Assembly: GCF_900105385.1 (NCBI RefSeq)
Contig: NZ_LT629772.1
Coordinates: 1,054,001-1,118,000 of the forward strand
Length of the DNA: 64,000 nt
Source of the DNA: Microlunatus soli
Lineage (GTDB): Bacteria; Actinomycetota; Actinomycetes; Propionibacteriales; Propionibacteriaceae
Reading direction: 5' to 3'
The notes under the pieces: generated by a model
Databases searched by the model: none
Told to the model about the DNA's origin: nothing
The model's input: the letters and a program-made list of their open reading frames with translations, nothing else
Shown: one piece after another, positions 7,574 through 16,229 of the stretch
Layout: each line of letters begins with the position of its first letter
Position numbering within the stretch: position 1 is the first letter of the stretch
Position numbers and translations under genes: made by a program

Positions 7574-9910
7574 GTGCCCGCAGCAACGGCCGCTGACCGC
7601 CCACGATCCCACCAGCCCGAGACCGCACACCGTCCGGACAGCGGGGACTGGCCGATCCTGACCCATTACACCGGCGCCGATCGACAACGGATCCGGCTGC
7701 CACTGGGCGGTCTGGGCACCGGTTGCATCAGTATCGACGGCCGCGGCCGATTGGTCGACGTCGAGGTCGCCAACAACCCGGCCAAGGGTCTGACGCCGCG
7801 CCGGATGTTCTTCACCCTGCGCTGCGCCGGTGCCGACGGCCACGTCGACACCCGAGTATTGGAAGGCGACCTGTTCGACCACGAGTACGAGGGGGCCGAG
7901 GGCAGCACCAGCCCGCAGCACGGGTTTCCTCGGTTCCGGGACTGCACCTTCGGCGCCGCCTATCCGTTTGCCACGGTCGATCTGGCCGATCCCGCCGTTC
8001 CGCTGCAGGTCCGGCTGGAGGCGGTCAATCCGCTGGTGCCCGGGGACCTGGAGGCGTCCGGACATCCGGCCCTGCTCTACCGGGTCCGGGTGCGGAACAC
8101 GTCGGCGGTCGGCCAGCAGGTCAGCATCGCCGCCAGCCTGCCCAGCGTGATCGGCGCGACCGCTTCCGAACCGGCCTGGCGCGGCGCCCGCTTCACCGCG
8201 GTCGACGGTCCGGACGGCACCGTGATCACCGGCCGACATCCCAACCGGGACGGCTCCGTCGCCGACGGAACGATCGCGCTGCACTCCCCCGGCCGGACCG
8301 CCGATTCGGTACGGACCAGTTGGATCGACCGGCCCTGGGGCGATGCGCTGTCGGAGTTCTGGGCCGACTTCTCCGACGACGGTCGATTGGGTGATCATCC
8401 GGCGCACGACAACGACGCCACCTGCTCGCTGGTACTCGCTGACGAGTTACCCAGCGGCGCGGAGGCGACCTTCGACTTCGTGATCGGCTGGCACTTCCCG
8501 TACCGGCTGGCCTGGAACCACTGGCCGGGAAGCTATCGGCCCAGTCGGCATGTCGTCGGCAACCACTACACGACGCTGACCGCCGATGCCGGCGAAGCCG
8601 CGGTCGCCTTCGGTCGCACGCTGGACCGGACCGTCGCGGCGTCGGCGGCGTTCGTCCGGTCGATCATCGACTCCGACCTGCCGACGGTGCTGGCCGATGC
8701 GGCGCTGTCCAACCTGGCGATCCTGAAGTCCCCGACCGTGTTCCGGACGGCCGACGGCCGGTTCTACGGCTGGGAGGGCTGCATGGACGATCACGGCAGC
8801 TGCCACGGCAGCTGCACCCACGTCTGGAACTACGAGTACGCCACCGTCTCGCTGTTTCCCGAGCTCGCCTGGTCGATGCGGGAGACCGAATTCGTCGACT
8901 CGATGTGCGACGACCGCGGGATGCTCGGCTTCCGGACCGGGCTGCCCCGGGATCCGGAGGGCCCGGCCTGGGATTTCGCCGCCGCCGACGGTCAGATGGG
9001 GTCGGTGATCCGGTTCTACCGGACCTGGCGACGGACCGGCGACGAGGATCGGATGCGGAGCCTGTGGCCGTACGTCCGCAAGGCGGTGGAATTCGCCTGG
9101 ATCCCGGGCGGCTGGGACGCCGACCGGGACGGCGTGATGGAGGGCTGCCAGCACAACACCACCGATGTGGAGTACTACGGGCCGTCGATGGAGGTGCAGT
9201 CCTGGTATCTCGGAGCACTCGCTGCCGCGGCGGAGATCGCCGAGCACGTCGGCGAGTCCGACTTCGCCGCCGACTGCCGGCGGATCCTTCGGCAAGGCTG
9301 CGACTGGTGCGACGAACACCTGTTCAACGGCGACTACTACGCCCAGCAGATCCGGCCGCCGGGCAGCGCGGACCAGATCGCCCACGGGTTGCGGCTGGAG
9401 AACATCGGTGAGGGCGGCAGCCGCGACCTGACCGATCCCGACTATCAGATCGGGTCGGGTTGTACCAGTGATCAACTGGCCGGCGTCAGCCTGGCTCAGA
9501 TCAGCGGACTGCAGATCCCGCTGGATCCCGACCATGTCCGGACGGCACTGCTGAGCATCGCCGAGCACAACCACATCGAGGACTTCGCCTTCCACGTCAA
9601 CCCGCGCCGCTCGTACGCGCTGGGCCGCGAGCACGGGCTGCTGAACGCCAGCTACCCGCGTGGCCAGGAGCTGGCCTACCCGTTCCCGTACGCCGCCGAA
9701 GTCTGGCCGGGTTTCGAGTACTCCGCTGCGGTCGGGCTGCTGCTGATCGGCGAGGACGAATTGGCGGTACGCACCGTGACCGACGTCCGGGACCGGCATT
9801 CGGGCCGCCGCCGCAACCCGTTCGACGAGGCCGAGTGCGGCTACCACTACGTCCGGTCGATGGCGTCGTGGGGGCTGGTCGACGCCTGGCGACTCCGCAC
9901 CGGCGACTGA
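7574..9910 (+). CDS. GH116-like glycoside hydrolase (GBA2/DUF608 type)
   Basis: A 778-residue protein with the two-part GH116 layout: an N-terminal beta-rich domain opening with PLGGLGTGCISIDGRG and ending near residue 330, then an alpha/alpha barrel. By comparison with the characterised Thermoanaerobacterium GH116 enzyme, Glu421 in HVWNYEYA is the likely nucleophile and Asp531 in QHNTTDVEYYG the likely acid/base. The family cleaves beta-glucosides, beta-xylosides or glucosylceramide. There is no signal peptide, so it should act on an imported or intracellular glycoside. The GTG start is supported by AGGAG at 7560-7564. It lies behind a tandem-repeat array and a consensus -35, so it is probably strongly regulated. 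Confidence 0.85.
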   Translation: MPAATAADRPRSHQPETAHRPDSGDWPILTHYTGADRQRIRLPLGGLGTGCISIDGRGRLVDVEVANNPAKGLTPRRMFFTLRCAGADGHVDTRVLEGDLFDHEYEGAEGSTSPQHGFPRFRDCTFGAAYPFATVDLADPAVPLQVRLEAVNPLVPGDLEASGHPALLYRVRVRNTSAVGQQVSIAASLPSVIGATASEPAWRGARFTAVDGPDGTVITGRHPNRDGSVADGTIALHSPGRTADSVRTSWIDRPWGDALSEFWADFSDDGRLGDHPAHDNDATCSLVLADELPSGAEATFDFVIGWHFPYRLAWNHWPGSYRPSRHVVGNHYTTLTADAGEAAVAFGRTLDRTVAASAAFVRSIIDSDLPTVLADAALSNLAILKSPTVFRTADGRFYGWEGCMDDHGSCHGSCTHVWNYEYATVSLFPELAWSMRETEFVDSMCDDRGMLGFRTGLPRDPEGPAWDFAAADGQMGSVIRFYRTWRRTGDEDRMRSLWPYVRKAVEFAWIPGGWDADRDGVMEGCQHNTTDVEYYGPSMEVQSWYLGALAAAAEIAEHVGESDFAADCRRILRQGCDWCDEHLFNGDYYAQQIRPPGSADQIAHGLRLENIGEGGSRDLTDPDYQIGSGCTSDQLAGVSLAQISGLQIPLDPDHVRTALLSIAEHNHIEDFAFHVNPRRSYALGREHGLLNASYPRGQELAYPFPYAAEVWPGFEYSAAVGLLLIGEDELAVRTVTDVRDRHSGRRRNPFDEAECGYHYVRSMASWGLVDAWRLRTGD

Positions 9911-9938
9911 CCGGCGTCCGCACCGACCGCGACAACGT

Positions 9939-10559
9939 TCACCCCAGCCGCTGTCGCAGGATCGCTGCCCCCGGCCCGGTGAGCTCCTCGGCAACGGTCG
10001 GCCGACCGGCAAGGATCATCAGGATCGCTTCGGCTGTCCCGTCGGCCTCGGGACCGCGTCCGCGGCTCCACCCCAGATCGGTGGCGACCAGCCGCACTCC
10101 GCGGGCATGCCAGAAGCCGCGCAACGGCGGCGCCGTGACCGCGAACGGCAGCGCGCAGCGAAGTCGCTCGACCGGGATCTCGCGCGGCAGTCCCAGCGGT
10201 CGGCGGATGTCCTGCTGATGGATCATCGCGTCCACCAGGCCGACCCGTCCGTTGAGCCGAGCCGTGCTGCCCTGCGGTGTCGGATGATCGCGCAGGAATT
10301 TGATCAGCTGCGCCGGCTCCAGGTGGTCGTATTCGGCTCGCGCCACGTCATTGAGATCACCGAATCGGAACCGTGCCGTCCGGAACCGGCGCAGCAGGTC
10401 TCGGGTGCTGTGTTCCTCGTAGCTGATCATGTGGGTGACCACGTCTCGCACCCGCCATCGGCTGCACAAGGACTGTGCGTTCCACTGATCATCGGTGAGC
10501 GTCGTCAGGAAGTCGGCGAGCTCCGAGCGTTCGGCCGCTGCCATCTGCATCGGTTCCAC
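9939..10559 (-). CDS. Maleylpyruvate isomerase-family (MDMPI N-terminal) protein
   Basis: A 206-residue DinB-fold protein of the actinobacterial TIGR03083-type family. Recognisable parts are the N-terminal helix ELADFLTTLTDDQW, SLCSRWRVRDVVTHM with a metal-binding His, and DAMIHQQDIRRPLGLP with a second His pair, followed by the small C-terminal domain ending VAEELTGPGA. Most members are thought to use mycothiol, but few have a known substrate. It converges on the GH116-like gene with 28 bp between stops. The start used is GTG 10559; an internal ATG at 10550 is also possible. No ribosome binding site is obvious. Confidence 0.8.
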   Translation of the reverse strand: MEPMQMAAAERSELADFLTTLTDDQWNAQSLCSRWRVRDVVTHMISYEEHSTRDLLRRFRTARFRFGDLNDVARAEYDHLEPAQLIKFLRDHPTPQGSTARLNGRVGLVDAMIHQQDIRRPLGLPREIPVERLRCALPFAVTAPPLRGFWHARGVRLVATDLGWSRGRGPEADGTAEAILMILAGRPTVAEELTGPGAAILRQRLG

Positions 10560-10589
10560 GGGTTGATTCTCGTCCCTGATCGGGTCGGT

Positions 10590-10928
10590 TCAGCGATCGA
10601 TCGGATCGATCCTCGGCGGCGGTTCGTGCAGCGCGAGTTCCCAGTCCTGCAACGCCGGCTCGACGGTGTAGTCGCGGTCAAGATAGCTGCGCAGCCAGGC
10701 GGCTGCTCGACGCTCGGCGTACTTGGCGTTCAGCACCCGTCCGTCCTCGTCGAGTTCGATGACGTTGGCGAAGACGGCATAGAGCTGCTCCAGCACGCTC
10801 GGCTCCTCCGACAGCACGAACCGGTAGTCGATCCCCTCCAGGATCGGCTGGCCGAGCGTCCCGTTCGCAATCCAGAACGAGAAGGTCCGCAGCGCGCCGC
10901 TGAAGGAATGGCTCAGGTGTGTTGTCAT
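10590..10928 (-). CDS. Conserved hypothetical protein, 112 aa
   Basis: I do not recognise a named family. The protein is acidic to neutral, has no membrane segment or signal peptide, and is rich in aromatic residues (FSFWIANGTLGQP, YLDRDYTVEP). Codon use matches the neighbours. GGAAGGAAAC immediately precedes the ATG, which makes the start convincing. It sits 30 bp upstream of the MDMPI-like gene on the same strand, so the two may share a transcript. No function is proposed. Confidence 0.7.
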   Translation of the reverse strand: MTTHLSHSFSGALRTFSFWIANGTLGQPILEGIDYRFVLSEEPSVLEQLYAVFANVIELDEDGRVLNAKYAERRAAAWLRSYLDRDYTVEPALQDWELALHEPPPRIDPIDR

Positions 10929-11095
10929 GTTTCCTTCCGGCCGGAGTCACGCCGCCGTCCAAGGCTGCCGGCGGTCCCGTGGAACGACACAACAGCCGTA
11001 CGACCAACAACAGCCGCACCGCGACGGTCGGCCCGCACTGATGCGGACGACCCCGAGCGGTACGGCTGCTGCAATGGGGTGATCAGTCTGTTCGA

Positions 11096-11380
11096 TCAGC
11101 CGGGAAGCAGGCCCTCCTGGGACTCCTCCAACAGCTCCCGGACCTCGTCCAGGGTGGCGTCGGCCGACGGCAGGATCAGGTCGGAATCCTCCAGCTCGTC
11201 ATCGGCAACCGGCTTGCCGGCGGCGATGATCTCGTTGTGCAACGCGGTCAGCTGCGCCGTCAAGGCCTCTTGGTCGCCGCCCTCGACTGCCTGCTCGATC
11301 TTGGCGTCGATGGTGTTCAGATCGGCGACCGCGGACTCGTCGACGCGGTACTGCCCCTCGCCCAGGATGCGGATGATCAT
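11096..11380 (-). CDS. PspA-associated protein PspAA
   Basis: A 94-residue acidic protein with the actinobacterial PspAA pattern: N-terminal MIIRILGEGQYRVD, then helices with a DLNTIDAKIEQAV segment and a C-terminal DEVRELLEES helix. PspAA is encoded directly after pspA in many actinomycetes and is assumed to modulate the PspA membrane-stress response. Its ATG overlaps the pspA stop by 4 bp (ATGA), indicating translational coupling. Short length and strong acidity fit the family. Confidence 0.85.
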   Translation of the reverse strand: MIIRILGEGQYRVDESAVADLNTIDAKIEQAVEGGDQEALTAQLTALHNEIIAAGKPVADDELEDSDLILPSADATLDEVRELLEESQEGLLPG

Positions 11381-12204
11381 CGGACCTCACCGCTTCCGTT
11401 GGTCTGGGCGGCGTTGCTCGGCGCAGTGCTCTGGGTCTGTTGAGTCGGTTCGGCGGCAGGCGTGGCCTGGTCACCCTCGATCGCCGGCGTGGAGGTCGAC
11501 CCGCCGCTGAGCTGGGCCTTCATCTGGGCCAGCTCGTTCTCCACATCGGACCCGGACGCCAGCTGCTCCAACTCCAGGGTGATGTCGTCCTTGTTCTGGC
11601 CGGTCGCATCCTCCAGCACACCGGTCGCGATCAACTCGTCGACGGCACCGGCCCGGGCCTGCATCTCGGCGGTCTTGTCCTCGGCCCGCTGGATCGCCAT
11701 GCCGACGTCGCCCATCTCCTCGCCGATGCCGGTGAAGGCCTCGTTGATCCGGGTCTGTGCCTCGGCCGCGGAGTAGGTCGCCTTGATGGTTTCCTTGCGG
11801 GTCCGGAACGCGTCCACCTTGGCCTGCAGCCGCTGGGACGCGCGGACCAGCTTCTCTTCCTCGCCCTGCAGCTGGGCGTGCTGGGTCTGCAGGTCGCCGA
11901 GCTGCTGTTGCAGACCGGACTTGCGGGTCAGCGCCTCCCGGGCCAGGTCCTCCCGGCCGACCTCGAGCGCCTTCTTCGCCTGTTGACTGAGCTTGTCGAT
12001 CTGAGTGTTCAGCCCGTTGGCCTGCAGCTCGACCCGCTTGCGGCTGGTCGCGACGTCGGCGACGCCGCGGCGTACCTTCTGCAACAGCTCGAGCTGGCGT
12101 TGGTAGGAGTAGTCAAGGGTCTCGCGGGGGTCTTCTGCCTTGTCCAGCGCCTTGTCCGCCTTGGCGCGGAAGATCATCGACATCCGCTGGAATATTCCGC
12201 TCAT
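11377..12204 (-). CDS. pspA: PspA/IM30 (ESCRT-III-like) membrane-stress protein
   Basis: A 275-residue PspA/IM30/Vipp1-family protein, a peripheral protein that assembles on stressed membranes. The N-terminal amphipathic helix MSGIFQRMSMIFRAKADKAL and the DPRETLDYSY turn are typical, followed by a long coiled coil to about residue 215 and a disordered Thr/Ala/Gln-rich tail. The frame is open to 12270, but ATG 12204 has an upstream GCGGAGAG and starts exactly at the family N-terminus. It is the first gene of the pspA-pspAA pair. The divergent DUF3043 gene also encodes a membrane protein. Confidence 0.92.
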   Translation of the reverse strand: MSGIFQRMSMIFRAKADKALDKAEDPRETLDYSYQRQLELLQKVRRGVADVATSRKRVELQANGLNTQIDKLSQQAKKALEVGREDLAREALTRKSGLQQQLGDLQTQHAQLQGEEEKLVRASQRLQAKVDAFRTRKETIKATYSAAEAQTRINEAFTGIGEEMGDVGMAIQRAEDKTAEMQARAGAVDELIATGVLEDATGQNKDDITLELEQLASGSDVENELAQMKAQLSGGSTSTPAIEGDQATPAAEPTQQTQSTAPSNAAQTNGSGEVR

Positions 12205-12420
12205 CTGCTCTCCGCTGATCCTTCCGATTACGTACCTGCGAGGCCGGCCCGGGCTTCGCCGGCCAGACACGATTGCTGTCCAGCTTATGCCCGGCGGGGT
12301 AACGCAGGCATCGGACCGACGAGGTAGTTTCGTAATTGGGGTGTGACCCTGACAGAATCCGGGGGTCGCAGCGGACCTCCAGGCGTCCGCGAGCCCAGGG
12401 AACGACAGGGGAAGGCACCC

Positions 12421-12981
12421 GTGGCATTGTTCGGTCGCAAGAACCAGGCTCCACAGGAGGAGCAGGCATCCGACCCCGGTCTGGTGACCGAGTCCGGGTC
12501 GGGGCCGCGGAAGAAGGACGCCCCGACGCCGACCCGCAAGCAGGCCGAGGCGGCGCGTCGTGAGCGGCTGACCAAGCAGGTCAGCAAGAAGGACGCGGCC
12601 AGGGCGCAGCGGGCCGAGCGGATGAAGGCGATCCAGGCCCGGGACAACACGCCGGAGAAGGCGTTGCTGCGCGATTACATCGACGCCCGACGCAACATCG
12701 GCGAATTCCTGCTGCCCGGCCTGGTGGTCATCCTCGGCGCCAGCTTCCTCTACACGCTGCTGCCGAACATCACCCTGGTCAGCACCGTGCTGATGTACGT
12801 GTTCATCCTGGTCGTGCTGCTGGACTCGTTCCTGATGTGGCGTGGCTTCAAGAAGGTGCTGGCGCAGCGACTGCCGAAGTCGAGCACCCGCGGGCTGCTG
12901 TTCTACGGCATCAACCGCAGCATCCAGATCCGCCGGTTCCGGATGCCGGCGCCGCGGATCAAGCGCGGCGAAGCCTACTGA
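12421..12981 (+). CDS. DUF3043 membrane protein
   Basis: A 186-residue protein. It has a basic, charged N-terminal half (VALFGRKN, RKQAEAARRERLTKQV), the motif ARDNTPEKALLRDYIDARRN, two adjacent transmembrane helices (about residues 92-135) and a basic tail ending RIKRGEAY. This layout is diagnostic for the actinobacterial DUF3043 family of unknown function. An upstream frame extension to 12343 exists, but GTG 12421 is preceded by AGGGGAAGG and begins with the family-typical ALFGRK. It is divergent from pspA with a 216-bp interval that should contain both promoters. Confidence 0.87.
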   Translation: MALFGRKNQAPQEEQASDPGLVTESGSGPRKKDAPTPTRKQAEAARRERLTKQVSKKDAARAQRAERMKAIQARDNTPEKALLRDYIDARRNIGEFLLPGLVVILGASFLYTLLPNITLVSTVLMYVFILVVLLDSFLMWRGFKKVLAQRLPKSSTRGLLFYGINRSIQIRRFRMPAPRIKRGEAY

Positions 12982-13094
12982 ACCACCCGACCGGAAGCCG
13001 CCCGACCGGATGCCGCCCGCCCTGAACTTGCCCGGCGGGTGCTGAGTAGGCTGCTGCCTCGAGCCCGGTGTTCATCCACGAACGAAGGAAGCAC

Positions 13095-14105
13095 ATGGAG
13101 TTTCGTTATCTCGGCAACAGTGGCCTGAAGATCTCCGAGGTCAGCTACGGCAACTGGGTGACCCACGGATCCCAGGTCGAGGCCGACGCGGCCAAGGTCT
13201 GCGTGAACGCCGCACTGGATGCCGGCATCACCACGTTCGACACCGCCGACGTGTACGCCAACACCGCTGCGGAGAAGATCCTCGGCGACGCGCTGGCCGG
13301 TCAGCGGCGGGAGAGCCTGGAGATCTTCACCAAGGTCTACTTCCCGACCGGCCCGAAGGGCCACAACGACACCGGTCTGTCGCGCAAGCACATCATGGAG
13401 TCGATCAACGGCTCGCTGTCCCGGCTGCAGACCGACTACGTCGATCTGTACCAGTGCCACCGGTTCGACTACGAGACGCCGTTGGAAGAGACGATGCAGG
13501 CCTTCGCCGACATCGTGCGGCAGGGCAAGGCGCTCTACATCGGCGTCAGCGAGTGGACCTCCGACCAGCTCCGCCGCGGACACAAGCTGGCGACCGAGCT
13601 GGGCTTCCAGCTGGTCAGCAACCAGCCGCAGTATTCGATGCTCTATCGGGTGATCGAGGGCGAGGTCGTCCCGACGTCGAAGGAACTCGGGATCAGCCAG
13701 GTGGTGTTCTCCCCGATCGCGCAGGGCGTTCTGACCGGCAAGTACAAGCCGGGTCAGGAACCGCCGGCGGGTTCGCGGGCGACCGATCCGAACGGTGGCT
13801 CCGACTTCATCAAGCGGCTGCTGAAGGACGATCTGCTGGAACGGATCCAGAAGCTGGCTCCGGTTGCCGCCGACGAGGGTCTGTCGATGGCCCAGCTGGC
13901 GGTCGCCTGGGTGCTCACCAACGACAACGTCGCGACCGCGATCACCGGTGGCTCCAAGCCCGAACAGGTCACCGACAACGCCGCCGCGGCGGGCAAGAAG
14001 CTGTCGCCGGAGACGCTGTCCACCATCGACGAGATCCTCGGCGATGCGGTCGAGTCCGACCCTGCTCGTACGGCGCAGACCTCGCCGAAGTCGCGGCTGG
14101 CCTGA
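13095..14105 (+). CDS. Aldo/keto reductase (Kv-beta-like subfamily)
   Basis: A 336-residue NADPH-dependent aldo/keto reductase. The start MEFRYLGNSGLKISEVSYG, the catalytic Asp/Tyr in FDTADVYAN, the Lys in EIFTKVYFP, the His in QCHRFD and the C-terminal cofactor loop TGGSKPEQV match the Kv-channel beta-subunit-like branch, and GGC-type spacing is normal. ATG 13095 with GAAGGA 5 nt upstream is preferred to the in-frame ATG at 13068. A TAGGCT -10-like element lies about 40 bp upstream. A 72-residue conserved gene follows 11 bp after the stop. The physiological carbonyl substrate is unknown. Confidence 0.9.
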   Translation: MEFRYLGNSGLKISEVSYGNWVTHGSQVEADAAKVCVNAALDAGITTFDTADVYANTAAEKILGDALAGQRRESLEIFTKVYFPTGPKGHNDTGLSRKHIMESINGSLSRLQTDYVDLYQCHRFDYETPLEETMQAFADIVRQGKALYIGVSEWTSDQLRRGHKLATELGFQLVSNQPQYSMLYRVIEGEVVPTSKELGISQVVFSPIAQGVLTGKYKPGQEPPAGSRATDPNGGSDFIKRLLKDDLLERIQKLAPVAADEGLSMAQLAVAWVLTNDNVATAITGGSKPEQVTDNAAAAGKKLSPETLSTIDEILGDAVESDPARTAQTSPKSRLA

Positions 14106-14116
14106 GGAACGAGATC

Positions 14117-14335
14117 ATGAGCTGGCATTGGCAGTCCCACCTCCGATCCGGTGCCGGCCCTGTTGACACCGCCGAGCTCGGGCTCGACCAGCGTTTCCCC
14201 ACCCAGGGCGACGCCGAGTCCTGGCTCGGTGAGGTGTATCCCGATCTACTGCAGGCCGGCGTCGAGGCGGTCAGCCTGTATGAGGCCGACCGCCTGGTCT
14301 ACGGCCCGATGCGGCTGGAGCCTGAGGTCGGCTGA
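14117..14335 (+). CDS. Small conserved actinobacterial protein, 72 aa
   Basis: A short protein starting MSWHWQSHLRSGAG and containing DAESWLGEVYPDLLQAGVEAV, then VYGPMRLEP. I recognise this as a recurring small hypothetical protein of actinomycetes, but I know no function. The ATG lies 11 bp after the aldo/keto reductase stop, and the DUF421 gene begins 5 bp after this stop, so the three genes look like one transcript. The same frame is open far upstream, antisense-like to the reductase, and that part is not coding. Confidence 0.75.
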   Translation: MSWHWQSHLRSGAGPVDTAELGLDQRFPTQGDAESWLGEVYPDLLQAGVEAVSLYEADRLVYGPMRLEPEVG

Positions 14336-14340
14336 TCGAC

Positions 14341-14901
14341 GTGCACCATCTCGGACTCGGACGGCTACTCGGCGTCACCCCGGGTGAAGCGCTGGCCGTG
14401 GTCATCGCCACCATCGGGATGTACGTGGCGATGGTGCTGGCGATCCGGCTGCTCGGCCAGCGCGTGTTGTCCTCGCTGTCCAGCTTCGACCTGGCCGCGG
14501 TGATCGCGTTCGGCGCGATCATCGGCCGGTCGGCGCTGGGAGAGGCGCCGCGGCTGGCCGGCGGGCTGCTTGCGCTGGGCACGCTGGTCGTCCTGCAGGC
14601 CGTCGCCGGGCTGCTGCGGCTGCGACCGTTCGGCGAGCGGACGATCGCCGCCCGTGCCGTACTGCTGATGGCCGGCTCGCAGATCCTGGATGATCGACTG
14701 CGGTCCTGCCACGTCTCCACCACCGAGCTCTGGTCCCGGCTGCGGACCGCCGGCATCCGGCATCCGAACGAGGTCGCCGCGGCGATCTTCGAACCGACCG
14801 GAACGATCAGCGTGCTGCGGCGCGGAGAGTCGATCGACCCCCGACTGCTCACCGGCGTGGTCGGCGCCGACCGACTGCCACCCGAACTGTTCGGCGACTG
14901 A
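14341..14901 (+). CDS. DUF421/YetF-like membrane protein
   Basis: A 186-residue protein. Three transmembrane helices span about residues 15-85, including LAIRLLGQRVLSSLSSFDLAAVIAFGAIIGRS, which has the conserved G-R and SFDL pattern of DUF421. A cytoplasmic alpha/beta domain follows with the ELWSRLRTAGI and EPTGTISVLRRGE elements. YetF-type proteins are linked to spore coat or stress in Bacillus, but the actinobacterial members are uncharacterised. The GTG start gives complete family length. The gene ends 44 bp before an 84-bp inverted repeat that separates it from a convergent oxidoreductase. Confidence 0.8.
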   Translation: MHHLGLGRLLGVTPGEALAVVIATIGMYVAMVLAIRLLGQRVLSSLSSFDLAAVIAFGAIIGRSALGEAPRLAGGLLALGTLVVLQAVAGLLRLRPFGERTIAARAVLLMAGSQILDDRLRSCHVSTTELWSRLRTAGIRHPNEVAAAIFEPTGTISVLRRGESIDPRLLTGVVGADRLPPELFGD

Positions 14902-14945
14902 ACTCACCGCTCCCGGTCAGTCGCGCACTCTGTCTGGAACCTCCG

Positions 14946-15029
14946 AAACCCCACCGCCGCACCGGTTCCGTACTTCCGCACCGTGTGTACAGGGTGCGGA
15001 AGTACGGAACCGGTGCGGCGGTGGGGTTT
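14946..15029. repeat. 84-bp inverted repeat with 37-bp perfect arms
   Basis: The left arm 14946-14982 (beginning AAACCCCACCGCCGCACCGG) and right arm 14993-15029 are exact reverse complements around a 10-base loop GTGTGTACAG. It lies between a plus-strand gene ending at 14901 and a minus-strand gene ending at 15037. In the plus direction the stem is followed by a short T run. A bidirectional terminator is the simplest reading. The sequence is unrelated to the palindrome at 6408-6472. Confidence 0.85.
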
Positions 15030-15036
15030 TGAGGGG

Positions 15037-16110
15037 TCAGGCCAGGGCGGCGGCGAGCAACCGGAGGGTCTGCTCTCGGGCCGGTGAGGCGTCCATGGTG
15101 GTGTTGTCGAAGGCGCCACCGACCGGGCTGATCATCACCTCGTCCACTCCGAACTCGGCCGCCAGCTTGGCAACGCGTTCGGCAGCGGTGTCGGGATCGC
15201 CGATCACCCACTTGGCACGCATCGCATCGACCAACGGTGCCTTGCTGGACAGGAAGTCGTCGGCCTCGGCCTGCTCGACGGTCAGCTGCGGGGTGAGCGG
15301 CCGGCCGCTGCGCATCCCGGCCATCTGGATCAGCTGCGGCAGCGCCAGCCGTTCGGCTTCGGCGGCGGTCGGCGCCACCGAGGCGTTCAACGTCAGGAAG
15401 GTGCGCGGACTGTCCAGCGTCTCCGACGGCCGGAAGCTGTCCCGGTAGAGCTGCAGTGCCGCGGCGGTGCCCTCGCCGGAGAAGTGATGGGCGAAGACGT
15501 ACGGCAGCCCCTGCTCGGCAGCCAGCCGAGCGGAGTAATCGGAGGAACCGAGCAGCCAGATCGTCGGCTCGCTGACCGCGTTCGGGGTGGCATGCAGTTC
15601 GTAGGTCTGACCGGAAACCTGGAGCCCGACACCCGCCGGACTCATCATCTTGATCAGGTTCTGCACATTGGTGGCGAACTGGTCGACGCCGTCCTCGGTA
15701 CCGCCACCGCCCAACCGCAGCGCCCAGTTGGTCACCGGGTCCGAGCCCGGGGCGCGGCCGATCCCGAGGTCGATCCGGCCGGGGAAGGCTGACTCCAGCA
15801 GGCTGAACTGTTCGGCCACCACCAGCGGCGCGTGGTTGGGCAACATGACTCCGCCGGAGCCGACCCGGATCCGTTGCGTCGCCGAGGCGAGTAGCGCGAT
15901 CAGCACCGGAGGGTTGGTCGACGCGACGGCCGGCATGTTGTGATGCTCGGCGACCCAGAAGCGCTGATAACCGGCCTCGTCGGCGACCCGTGCCAGCGCG
16001 GTCGACGCCCGGAGCGCCTCCGCGGTCGTCTGACCGGTACGGACCGGGATCAGGTCCAGCACCGACAGGCCGAGAGCAGACGAACCGGGTCCATGATCAG
16101 GAGAAGTCAC
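15037..16110 (-). CDS. LLM-class flavin-dependent oxidoreductase (MsnO8-like)
   Basis: A 357-residue protein of the luciferase-like monooxygenase superfamily. Typical segments are LSVLDLIPVRTGQT, RFWVAEHHNMPAVAST, RIRVGSGGVMLPNHAPLVVAEQF, GRIDLGIGRAPG and GSSDYSARLAAEQGLPYVFAHHF. These place it in the MsnO8-like single-chain group, which uses F420H2 or FMNH2; the cofactor cannot be decided from sequence. The frame runs to a GTG at 16149, but the family N-terminus begins near GTG 16110. Neither start has a good ribosome binding site. It is divergent from a DUF998-type membrane gene. Confidence 0.87.
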   Translation of the reverse strand: MTSPDHGPGSSALGLSVLDLIPVRTGQTTAEALRASTALARVADEAGYQRFWVAEHHNMPAVASTNPPVLIALLASATQRIRVGSGGVMLPNHAPLVVAEQFSLLESAFPGRIDLGIGRAPGSDPVTNWALRLGGGGTEDGVDQFATNVQNLIKMMSPAGVGLQVSGQTYELHATPNAVSEPTIWLLGSSDYSARLAAEQGLPYVFAHHFSGEGTAAALQLYRDSFRPSETLDSPRTFLTLNASVAPTAAEAERLALPQLIQMAGMRSGRPLTPQLTVEQAEADDFLSSKAPLVDAMRAKWVIGDPDTAAERVAKLAAEFGVDEVMISPVGGAFDNTTMDASPAREQTLRLLAAALA

Positions 16111-16229
16111 GTCCGGGCACAACAAGCGCGTCCGCACGGCTATTCCCACCGGTGGCCGATCGCCGGTCAGGGGGCATCCGGAACGCCCCTGGTAGGGCTG
16201 ACCCCACCGCGCATTCGCCGGTCAGCGTG

